From NCBI GenBank assembly GCA_027186245.1, contig CP114489.1, positions 8,253,501 to 8,317,500 on the forward strand: a stretch of DNA of 64,000 nucleotides, read 5' to 3'. This stretch comes from Coriaria nepalensis (lineage: Eukaryota > Streptophyta > Magnoliopsida > Cucurbitales > Coriariaceae). The notes under the pieces were generated by a model. It was not told the origin of the DNA and did no database searches. It saw only the letters and a list, made by a program, of their open reading frames with translations. Shown here piece by piece: positions 11,263 to 20,739 of the stretch; position 1 is the first letter of the stretch, and each line of letters starts with the position of its first letter. Position numbers and translations under genes: made by a program.

Positions 11263-12618
11263 TGGGAGCCATAAACGTCATATAGACAGCCACATCTCCT
11301 ATTGAGCAAACTCATTGGGACTTACGACGGAGAACTGGATTGAACTATGATAACGGTAGGGACTGTAGTATTAGATCAATTTCTAAATTCCTTTCTATTG
11401 TGCAGGATCCTCCACCGGACACAAGTATAAAGCATACTAGGACTATTGGATTTGTTGTTGTGAAGACATCAAGAGGCCAAGAGATCAGAGAGAGAGAAAA
11501 ATTAGAAACTCATGATAAAATTACTTCATTGATTATTTTCTAATTGATTGCCAAACGAAGCTCATCGCCTTATATAGACAAACAAAGAACACTCCAAAAC
11601 CTAGACATTCTAAATAGACCACATTATTACAAATGACAAATATATGCATAAATCAAACTATCTTACATCACTATTGCAAGACGATAATCTTGAACAAACC
11701 ATTATTATTAAGTAGCTTTAACTTTATACAAACTTTAGACACCTTGACACACCAGGGGACACCTGGCTTATCTAGAGTTCTGAGAGGGGAACAAATTAAA
11801 GTTGTAACAATCGTCCTCATCTGAGTCTATGTGGGGACCTCATAGTAAAGCCCTTATACCAAGGGTTGGAAGGGCCTAGATCATCTATATGGCTTGACAA
11901 CCCTGGGCCTGGATCATCTTCATTAGGCTGGCTTTGTTCACAATTCATAGGGCCTAGATCATCTTCATATGTATGGTTTGAAAATACTCTGGAGGTACTG
12001 TTGTTCTAGACTTCTAAGTTAGACCCTTTCAGGCTCTTGTACTGGCGTTGTCGTTGCCACCGGGGTGGAAATGAGGTGGATTTCTTTTTGCCATTCAGGA
12101 ATGACATTATTGAAACCCAATAGGAAATTCTAGAGTGGGGGTACCATCTCTAGCCACTAGAGGTCCAAATCGTAGAGCGTCTGGTATTCATACACCGTAT
12201 TGACAGTCAAGAGGAGCTTAGAGAGATGTAAAGACATTTATAACCTATGAAACATATATATGCAGGTGATCTTTCTGTTAGATTCGTCCATCCTCCAGAT
12301 GTTATATAATCCCATTAGCTTTTTGAGCTCTCTTCTCTATTAGGAAAGTGGAGAGAATCATTGGAGAGACATCCACAAAGGAGAAAAGCTATTGTTTCCT
12401 TATAAAGATGGAAATAAATTTGCATGAGGAAGAAGCCTACTGCATGGGTGAAGATGGTTGAGAGGCGCCAATAGTACCAGAGAGTATGTTGGGTGAAGGT
12501 GGCAAGCTGGTAAGGGTGGATATATGAAAGGTCAAGATAGAACTTATTCAGATGGGCTTATCTTTCTTGGATACTTGCGGTGGAGTTGGTAATAGTAATG
12601 AGGTAGGTTTTCTATCGC
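11263..12618 (-). repeat. Inverted-repeat arm B (viral 3' ORF + leader)
   Basis: Reverse-complement partner of 7284-8680, about 1.35 kb long and visibly diverged. The 2.6 kb between the arms is copy A's movement- and coat-protein part. In the minus-strand reading the same short protein blocks as in arm A are seen, such as LSIRCMNT and GGWTN, which confirms that this was coding sequence in the virus. Confidence 0.85.
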
Positions 12619-13200
12619 ATAACTTGTGACTTCTTCCCAAATAGGGGAGTGGATTTAGTCGAGGCTAGATAAGCCCAGGGGAAGAAGGGGATCATGCAGA
12701 GCCATATTCGTTCAATAGCAAAAGGTTCTCTAGTGATTGTGAAAGCATAGATGACGGGGAAGTTGTTGGTTCTTGAAAAGAACTTGATTGGTTCATGCCT
12801 AGACAGCATGTTAGGAATAATATTCTAGTTACCCTTTATATGAGATGTTTGGAATTATACCTTTCAAACCATGAGTAGAGTCGTAACAGTAGAGAGTTGG
12901 GAGGAACCTTATTCTTGAACTCAGTGATCTAAGGAAAAGAGGAGTTATCCATTTCAACCTTGAAAGAAACCCCTTAAGATAGAAATCAAACTTCTCAATC
13001 TTATACTTTACTGCATAAATCTCTTTATAAATGGTGTGGTAATGCTTCTAGGAGGGTTTGAATTCTCCACTAGCATGCACACAGTAGACCCTTTTGTTGT
13101 CCTTTTCTTCAAGTCGGACAACTCCCTAGTAATGGTTTGAAGCATTTGTCTGAAGGATTTCTCAATCCATCAGATAGAATGTGGAAAGGTGGAGGGACCT
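12610..13200 (-). pseudogene. Caulimovirid RNase H region, decayed
   Basis: After the reverse transcriptase the minus strand reads through many stops with RNase H hallmarks: a Met-Asp-Asn-Ser-Ser-Phe-Pro block, a LRLYSWFERYN-like block, and a closing LSRHEPIKFFSRTNNFPV segment at 12809-12750. In the virus this domain degrades genomic RNA during reverse transcription. The expected first catalytic Asp segment is not readable, so it is inactive. Confidence 0.7.
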
Positions 13201-13212
13201 GTGTTATCTGCT

Positions 13213-14231
13213 TTAGATATTTGACCGCCTTGGTATGTTCTTCTCCCTCGGGGGGGAGGGGGGGTTCTTTTTCAAGAGTTGTGAGAGGGGAGTAGTGTAT
13301 CTGGCCGCTTGTGGTATGAACTCTCTGATATAATTTACAATGCTGAGGAATTGCATGATATGCTCTCTGGTTAAATGTTCATCTGGAAACTTGAGGAATT
13401 CTACGACTAAATGAGGGCCAGGAAAGTATGATCCTTCTGTAATGTTCATTCCAAGGAAAGTGATTTTCTTATGGGTTATAAAGCTCATTTTTTCTAAAAG
13501 CATAACACTATACTTTTATAGGATGTCGCAAAATTGGGACAGAAGACAACGATGATCTTATGAAGTGAAACTGAAGAGAAAGATGTCATCTATGTATACC
13601 AGGGTGTTGTGTAGGAGAGGTTGGAATATATGTATCATGGCCTTTTGGAACAGGGGCGGGGCAATTTTTAATCCGAACATGAGAACTTTCCATTGGTATT
13701 TGGCGTTTGGGATACATAATGCAATCTTAGGCTGGTCTGAGAGGTGAATCCCAATATGCCAGAAAGCTCCCTTTAGGTCAAACTTAGAGAATATTTTGGC
13801 ATTGGCCAAATGGACGAGGATGGTAGAAGTCTTAAGAAGTGGGAACTTGTCGTCTTGGAAAAACCTATTCAAGGGCTTATATAATCAATGACTAGTCTCT
13901 TCTTTCCTTGTAACTTTTCGACCCGTTTTTCGTTGTAGAAGGCCTGGTAGGCCCAAGGAGAAGAAGTGGGCTCTATTAAGCCTTGTTTCAAAAGCATCTC
14001 ACATTCTAGGCGGGCGAGACACATATCTAAGAGTGACATACCCAGGTGCGAGGCTTTGGTGGGGTTAACATCTTCGCTGAGTTTAAAGGAAAGCCTGATG
14101 AAGAAATCTTGATTATGCCACAAAGGCCTAAGATATTTAAACATGGCATGATTTTCTGCACAATATTGTAGTAATTTCTCTTTAGATTCGCAGAACATGT
14201 CAGGGTTGTCCAGCAGAGAGAAAACCTTCAT
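13213..14231 (-). pseudogene. Caulimovirid reverse transcriptase, decayed
   Basis: Three minus-strand frames cover the domain. 14231-13869 holds the N-terminal part (FFIRLSFKL, NPTKASHLGMS, QGLIEPTSSPWAYQAFY). 13872-13558 holds the palm (FSKFDLKGAFW and the catalytic YIDD at 13596-13585). 13503-13213 holds the thumb/connection (ITFLGMNITEG, FLSIVNYIREFIP). Motif spellings are closest to florendovirus-type endogenous caulimovirids rather than Ty3/gypsy. The YIDD box survives, but stops and shifts between the three segments inactivate it. Confidence 0.88.
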
Positions 14232-14234
14232 GAG

Positions 14235-14640
14235 TTTTGAAAAGGGTTTGAAGTCTCTTTTGTGCTTGATCCCTTGAGGTATGATTATGAGAGCTTGTCA
14301 AATTTGCAGTAGATGTCCCAGCCTAGTAATAAGTCTTTTCCTGGGAGAGGACTGCCTATTATCTTTCTCCAAACAATGCATTAAGTAAAGAGCTTGATGC
14401 TTACATACTTGGTGATGAAGTTAGTAGTGAAAACTTCTCTGTTTGCTGCCTTGAAATGTTGGACATGGGAGGTCCATTGGTCCATAGGGAGGACTTGTGG
14501 GTCTGGCATCGATTTATATGCTCCAGTGTAGGCGAGTACATCAATGGGCTTTTTGTACTTTTGAAGGAGAAGCTGGGTCGGAACATGAGGGCTCTGGACT
14601 TCTTTAGAAACATGGAGAAGGTATTTCTATTATTATTTTT
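14235..14640 (-). pseudogene. Retroviral-type aspartic protease region, active site altered
   Basis: The minus-strand frame around 14530-14240 reads like a caulimovirid protease, with a flap/core segment (HFKAANREVFTTNFITK) and GSPLPGKDLLLGWDIYC, followed by the start of reverse transcriptase. At 14530-14519 the position of the catalytic Asp-Thr-Gly-Ala reads Tyr-Thr-Gly-Ala, so the key Asp is gone. At least two stops interrupt it. It would have processed the viral polyprotein. Confidence 0.6.
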
Positions 14641-15062
14641 TTTTCTTAAATAGTTTTTCTTAAAATTTTTCTTCAATACATTTGACTTCTACATTAATTC
14701 GTTCTTAAAGTATAATTTTTATTTTAAAAAATATATTCTTTAATTAAATACATTTATTATTTTCCTACATTTCTATTTCTTTTTACATTTAATACTTAAA
14801 AAAAAACACAACCTAAAATACCTTAAAAAAAAAAAAACCAGGATTTCAGTCTGATCCAAACTTACCGGGATCCGACCGCAATGGATTCGACCGCAATGGA
14901 TCCGACCATGGGGTCGGTCGGATTGGATCCATTGCTCGACCCTAGTCCAAACCATTCTCATTAGAAAGTACTTACTGCTCAGGAACCTTCAATTAGTACA
15001 GGAATATACAAAAAAATATTACAAAATCTCAGGAAATTAATCAATCACATTAGTATGATGGA
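14641..15062. other. AT-rich spacer downstream of the PsbP-domain gene
   Basis: No gene. It is AT-rich with poly(A) and poly(T) tracts and holds the short GC-rich hairpin described separately. The 3' UTR of the minus-strand PsbP-domain gene should lie in the upper part. Confidence 0.5.
14868..14934. repeat. Short direct repeats and inverted repeat (hairpin)
   Basis: The block GGATCCGACCGCAAT-like is repeated twice. CAATGGATCCGACC at 14894-14907 then pairs with the reverse-complementary GGTCGG...GGATCCATTG at 14912-14934. A GC-rich palindromic cluster within very AT-rich DNA resembles the subterminal repeats of small hAT-type elements, but no full element is seen. Confidence 0.45.
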
Positions 15063-16649
15063 TCAAGCGGACACTTTGTTAACTCTGAAAGAACTCATAA
15101 CCTCACGAAAATCATTTTCCTCTTCTGCAAAAACATTCTCGGGCGATTGTAGTCTTAGCTCGTATAACCTGTTGTTCTCTACTCCAAGAACAGAAAGGTA
15201 TCTCCTATCCCATTCTAAACGAGTCACTCTCTCTTGTGGCATTACTGCTAGCTCATTATTATTAGCATACGACTTTATATTCACCTAAAACATAAAGAGG
15301 CTAAATATAATTTTTGGAAGTTTATAGGTGGTAAGTCTAATTTACTTAAAAAAGAAAAAGAAGAAAAGAAGAAGAAAGTTTACCTCAACTTGGTAGTAAA
15401 TCCTGCCATCATCAGCAACTCTAGAAGAAGTAGAGAGGACATTTGATTCCCGCCTAACACCAAGTCTAGTAGACATAAACTCAATCAAATATTGTTTGAG
15501 TACTTTCTTCCCGGCTTCTTCAGGCGAACCTAAATCCTCAACACTTTTGTACTTGGATGAAGAAGGCGAGGAAAGCTCAACAGACAGGTTCTCATCAAGA
15601 ACATAAGGGTCTCTGAAAAATATATCTGCACCAGATCCTCTTACTCTAATCCAGTTTTGTGGGTACTTAAATGAATACCCATCAAAAGTGTCTATATATT
15701 CAAAGAATCCAGTTGAAGAGGGCTCGGCAAATGCAGTTCGGAAACCAGAAAGCGATAAGATGTGGGTTGAAAAGATCAAGGACGTTATAATTGCTTTCCT
15801 CCTGGGCACTGCAAACTCTTTAATCTGATTATGAATTAGGAAAATATGTAATTCCACAGTGTCAAACTTGTAAGAATATGACAAGGATTTTGTTTAGAAC
15901 TTACATTTTGTAGTTTGTAGGCGGAGAGAATAGGAAGTGAACTATCCTCATCTGCTTCTTGTCCTAACAAAGTATTTATATCATGGAATTAAAATATGAA
16001 TATGAAGGAAGGAGGACGGTAACATGTCGGAACAATATAGATGGTATGATCAGAGAAAAAACACACCATCTTTATCACAATCTACATGACAGGATAATCT
16101 TGATTTCAGAGTCTCCTTGTTGTTTTTCTTCGTATGTAATGGAAGGAAGAAGAAAAATCACATCTAGACCTCACTGGGAAACATTATGAATAGGAATTGA
16201 AGGAGAAAGATAAGAGTAATACTTGTAGTAGACCCTCTTTGAGAAGGATTCTAGACAGAATCCTGTTGGCATTTGATTCTGTAAAATGAAATCTTCCATT
16301 TGCTTCCCAAATCCTCTTCTTGCACTGAAACCATATAATGCTAAAAAATAAGTAAATACATACATACATATATATATATAATTTTTCTTTTTTCTCTGTA
16401 AGCTTAGCAGGTCTTTCTTCTTGTATGATAGCATTTTCAGTTGACATTGTTAGGGCCAATTTCCCTACTTTGACAAACATTCAATTCCTATATCTTATTT
16501 CTCTTAGAAAGAGTAAAATTGGCATTTCATTGACAGAGAGAGGAGAGAGAGAGGACCTGGAATTGAGTGAGGGGTCTGGAGCCATTGAAGCCGGAGAGAC
16601 AAGAAGGAAGGAGAAAAAAGGAAGAGAGTTTCTGCTGCTGCACCACCAT
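15063..16649 (-). CDS. PPD2: PsbP domain-containing protein, thylakoid lumen (PPD2-like)
   Basis: Five minus-strand exons fit with consistent phases: 16649-16557, 16324-16234, 15963-15905, 15824-15384 and 15284-15063 (stop TGA), 301 codons in all. Exon 1 gives a Ser/Leu/Phe-rich, acid-free start typical of a chloroplast transit peptide. Exon 4 opens with VPRRKAIITSLIF...TAFA, a twin-arginine-type thylakoid signal with an Ala-x-Ala cleavage site. The PsbP fold follows: FEYIDTFDGYSFKYPQNWI, GADIFFRDP, DENLSVELSSPSSS, DLGSPEEAGKKVL, then exon 5 with RLYELRLQSPENVF. PsbP-domain proteins are lumenal relatives of the oxygen-evolving-complex subunit; PPD2's exact role is unsettled. Family confidence is high. 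The PPD2 name is from remembered similarity, and the two first exons are the least certain. It is head-to-head with the PPR gene. Confidence 0.85.
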
Positions 16650-16860
16650 CTGAATGTGAATGTATAGTGAGAAGTTGCTTCCTCCCCCTTTATTTTCCCC
16701 CTTTTTCTAAATATTGTTCTATTCTATATCTTTATTCTTTAGGATAAGAAAATCGGATTTTTAGCCGCTTGCTCAATTAAAATTAAATATATTTTATATT
16801 TTATTTAAAGAGTAGGCTGCCACGTAGGCATCCGCTTTCCTTCTCAGTTCTCTCTATTCC
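16650..16860. promoter_or_regulatory. Shared (bidirectional) promoter region
   Basis: Only about 210 bases separate the first ATG of the PsbP-domain gene (minus) from the GC-richer leader of the PPR gene (plus). A TATA-like AT run lies at about 16780-16810 for the plus side. At 16818-16830 the imperfect palindrome TGCCACGTAGGCA carries an ACGT core, the G-box/ABRE type bound by bZIP and bHLH factors. Activity in both directions is inferred from layout. Confidence 0.5.
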
Positions 16861-18688
16861 TGAAACTTGAAAAAACTCTTCTCCCCCTCAGCCCTCCTTC
16901 CCCGCCGCCGCCGGCCACTGCTCACCACTCATCGATCATCCATCGGTCACAGAAGCTTAGGTACCGGTCTCTTCACTCGATATTTTCTCTTTGTTTTTGT
17001 TACATTTCTCTCTTTTCCAGACTTGACCACCTCTTTAACGCTCTTTCTCCGTCGGTTTCTTCTTCTTCTTCTTCTTCTAGTTCGTAAACTTGTCATATTC
17101 GAAAGTTGAAAATCTGTCTTACAAGCTACTCCTCACGGTATTAGAATTAAGGGTTCTTAGCCTGAGAGAAACAGGGAAACAACAAGTGAATTGAAACTTG
17201 CTTCTAATTTTCTCTTCCTCCTAGGCTGAAACATTCTACCTATTGGTAAAGGAGAGCCATAATTCTGATGTTTTTCCCATTGGATTCTGATTTTTGGCTA
17301 AGAAAGGTTTTCTGAGAAATTTCTGAATAAAAATGAAGATGACATTCCTCTTTGTTTTCTGTACTGCGCTGTTCAACTTTCATTGACTTGCTGCGAATTT
17401 TTTTATTTTTATTTTTTGTTTGGGAGCATCTATTCAGTCGTTATTGTTTGACTCCACAATGTTATCATTACTTGATGTATTTGATGTTACATGTAATTGG
17501 TGCAATTTTGTTTTGGTTGTTGCTCATTTTCGTTACGTATTGTTCGGGTGATGAAAGTGTCTTTGAAGTCGTTCATGTTAGTTGCTGTTAGGTACTTTAC
17601 TAAATTTGTTGTGAACTACATTTTATAGTTGTATATTCAAATTGCTAAGAGTTTGTTCAGTAGATTGTTAGTAGTTATTTGTTAACTTTTTAGAGAGAAT
17701 TTATAACTAAGTTTGCTATACTTATATACTCTTACCCTTTTAAATAGTGTTTTGATGGAAGCTATTTCGTATAAATAATTATTTGATATGATAGGTCTTA
17801 GATTATTAGCATTGTGAAAAGTTCAAAAAATTTGATGACTTCAAGACTAAGCTTGGTTTCTTTTTTCCTTTTTTTTTCTTTTTTCAGACTGATTGAGCTG
17901 AAGTTCGGTTCCATTTAATTTGCAAATAAGCCAAGCCCAGTTTGAGTTATTTTATGAAAAGGCTTGAGCCTTTAATTTATTAATTTTTTTTTTTTTTTCA
18001 ACTTTTCATGATATAAGGAACATCGTATAGAAATTGAGCTTCTCTCTTTCTCTCCAGTTTCTCTTAATCATCATCATTATAAAAACCTATTCATGTTATT
18101 ATCGGGATCGGCTATACGGATATTGGTTCTCCAAGCTAAACGATTTTCCCACATATTATCGCCTAATCCAAGATCTAGGATGTCTTATTTCACCACTTTC
18201 ATCCAAGTTTTCAACGGCCTACTCTGCACATACTCAACCTATGTTTGACATCTCTGCACATACTCAACATATACCTAGATAACTCTTAATCCTATCATTC
18301 CTAAATTTTATCCTTGCTTGTTTTATCACACATTCATCTTAACATACGCATCTTTGCTATCGCTATTTTATGCATATATTGTCTCGTAGTGGCCCAACAG
18401 TCTGAACCATAGAGCATAGCTGGTCGAATGACCGTCTTATAACACTTTCTTTTCTGCAATTTTTTTTCTTCATTTTTACCTTTTAATTTTCAGGTCTCAA
18501 ATTTTATTATTACTATTATAATTATATTATACACATATAAAGTATGCAGCAAGCTGATATCCTTGTTTTTCCCCAGGAAATTTCTTCATTCTGTTTGTTT
18601 CTCAATTTAACCACTAAGTATGTTTTAATCTCAGGATCCTATGTATTTGAGGTAAAATTAATTGACGCTATTATCTGGTACAAGAGAG
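16861..18688 (+). other. 5' leader/upstream region of the PPR gene
   Basis: The sequence at 16861-16960 (CT-rich, with CCGCCGCCGCCGG and TTCTTC runs) looks like a transcribed 5' UTR, and the T-rich remainder like one or more leader introns. No protein frame is supported. A RTE-type LINE remnant sits near the end. Transcript start and leader splicing cannot be fixed from sequence. Confidence 0.4.
18185..18445 (-). mobile_element. RTE-type LINE 3' remnant
   Basis: The minus strand reads VIRPAMLYGSDCWATT, then QYMHKIAIAKMRMLR and MCDKTSKDKI. This is the conserved block after the reverse transcriptase of plant RTE-clade LINEs. It has stops and is short. It lies about 240 bases before the PPR gene's ATG, in its presumed leader or intron. 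Confidence 0.75.
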
Positions 18689-20684
18689 ATGAGTGCTAGT
18701 AGAATACGATCAACCACTCAATTCCAACCAATCCCCCTAATAATAAAAAACTCTTTTAGGTGGATCGAAAGATGCCCAAAAATTCCATCGACCATATCCT
18801 CTGCTCCGAGGGGCTCCAGGGGTTCCTCCATCTTAGCTACAAATCTGATCAAATCCTACTTTGAGAATGGTATGATAGAAGAAGCACGAATAGTGTTTGA
18901 TGAAATGCACGAAAAAGATGTGGTTGCATGGACCGCTATGATTGCTGGGTACACGTCTTGCAACCATAATGTTCTTGCATGGACTACATTTTGTGACATG
19001 ATAAAGAGTGAAAACGATCCAAATGATTTCACTGTATCTAGTGTTTTGAAGACCTGCAAGGGCATGAAGGCTCTTTCAACTGGGGCATTAGTTCATGGTT
19101 TGGCCGTTAAGAAAGGCATACATGGGTCTGTGTATGTTGACAATGCACTCCTGGACTTGTATGCTACTTGTTGTACTACCATGGATGATGCTTGCAGAGT
19201 CTTTCAGGATATTGATGTGAAGAATGCTGTCTCTTGGACCACCTTGATCACTGGATTCACTCATAAAGGCTATGGTTATGCTGGCCTTCAAGTCTTCAAG
19301 AAAATGTTACAGGTAACTAGCTGTAACCTCTTAATTCTAGGAATATAGCTTTAGTTACAGAACACTTTGTCCACTCACATGATAAGTAATATGAATAATT
19401 GCATAGTATTGATCTTTTATATAAATCTTTTGATAGAGATATCAATATTCTTGAATATTTTGTGAACAGGAAGATGCTGAGTTGAACCCTTTTAGCTTTT
19501 CTATTGCGGTTAGAGCTTGTACTTCAATCGGCTCACATACTTCAGGCAAGCAAATACATGCAGAAATCACTAAAATTGGGCTTGAATCTAACCTTCCCGT
19601 CATGAATTCCATACTGGACATGTATTGCAGGTGTGATCATTTATCCGATGCTCATCGATGCTTCAATGAAATGAGCGAAAAAGATTTGATTACATGGAAT
19701 ACCTTGATTGCAGGATATGAAAAACCAGATCCCAGTGAGTCTTTACATATATTTTCACTGATGGAATCAGAAGGTTGTACTCCAAATTGCTTCACCTTTA
19801 CCAGTGTTATAGCCGCATGCTCCAATCTTGCTGTTTTGGTTTGCGGCCAGCAGGTTCACAGTGGAGTTGTTCGAAAAGGTCTTGACAAGAACTTGGCACT
19901 GGCCAATTCCCTAATTGACATGTATGCAAAGTGTGGAAATGTAAATGATGCTCACAAAATTTTCAGTGAATTGTCTTGTAGAGATTTGGTTTCTTGGACC
20001 ACCATGATGATTGGATATGGGACGCATGGATGTGGGAAAGAGACCGTTAAATTGTTTGATGAAATGGTTGAATCAGGAATCTGGCCTGATAGGATAGTGT
20101 TTGTGGCTGTCTTGAGTGCTTGTAGCCATGCTGGGCTTGTAGATGAAGGACTAGGTTATTTCAAACTGATGATGGGTAAATATAATGTTGCTCCAAATCC
20201 TGAGATTTATGGATGTGTTGTGGATTTGTTAGGCCGTGCTGGAAGAGTTGTGGAGGCTTATCAACTCATAAAGAGCATGCCATTTAAACCTGATGAGTCT
20301 GTTTGGGGTGCCCTTCTTGGAGCGTGCAAGGCACATTCTATTCCAAATTTAGGAAAGTTGGCCTTCCAAAAGGTATTGGATTTGAGGCCAAAAAATAGGG
20401 TGGGGACGTATGTGATGTTGTCAAATATCTATGCAGCTGAAGGTAAGTGGGGGGAGTTTGCAAATATGAGGAAGTTGATGAGAGGAATGGAGAAAAAGAA
20501 AGAAGCTGGAAGGAGTTGGATTGAACTTAAAGATAGAGTTTATAGCTTTGTAGTTGGAGATAAGATGGGTTCCCATATAAAGCGGGTGTATGGGGTTCTG
20601 AATTTGTTGACTTGGCACATGAAAGATGTATGTTATGTACATGATTTAGATTCTTTAGCGAGTGACGACGAAGATGGGACTTGA
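18689..20684 (+). CDS. PGN: Pentatricopeptide repeat protein, PLS-E class, PGN (At1g56570)-like
   Basis: Two exons, 18689-19312 (208 codons, CAG|GTAACT donor) and 19470-20684 (404 codons plus stop), both phase 0, give 612 residues; as I recall Arabidopsis PGN (At1g56570) is about the same length. I chose the ATG at 18689 because the frame upstream has no other ATG. PPR units run almost end to end: NLIKSYFENGMIEEARIVFDEM, KDVVAWTAMIAGY, VYVDNALLDLYATC, NSILDMYCRCDHLSDAH, DLITWNTLIAGYE, NSLIDMYAKCGNVNDAH, DRIVFVAVLSACSHAGLVDEG. An E domain (FKPDESVWGALLGACKAH, GTYVMLSNIYAAEGKW) ends the protein, with no DYW domain. E-class PPRs bind organellar RNA and usually serve C-to-U editing. Arabidopsis PGN is reported mitochondrial and linked to defence, ABA and salt responses. 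The intron here splits the repeat array. Confidence 0.92.
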
Positions 20685-20730
20685 AAAGAAAGAAAATGTG
20701 AAATAGTATGTAACACCATAACTTTGGATA

Positions 20731-20736
20731 AATAAA
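20731..20736 (+). terminator. Poly(A) signal of the PPR gene
   Basis: AATAAA lies 47 bases after the PPR gene's stop codon and is the nearest canonical signal. Later T-rich tracts might offer alternatives. Confidence 0.5.
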
Positions 20737-20739
20737 GAA

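Larger units (their letters stand above)
11263..14640 (-). mobile_element. Endogenous caulimovirid (florendovirus-like), copy B
   Basis: A second partial copy reads on the minus strand: protease (14640-14235), reverse transcriptase (14231-13213), RNase H (about 13200-12610), a downstream region of unknown function (about 12618-11870) and the leader (to 11263). It is complementary in content to copy A, which has the movement-protein and coat-protein parts. Both share the downstream region and leader. The joint at about 11262 may be a rearranged integration of more than one genome copy. Stops and shifts are found in every domain. Confidence 0.85.

Noticed and set aside
13200..14640. Reading the minus-strand reverse transcriptase as Ty3/gypsy
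   Set aside because: Motif spelling (QGLIEPTSSPWAYQAFY, ITFLGMNITEG), the order protease-RT-RNase H without integrase, and the linked 30K-type movement protein point to a caulimovirid.
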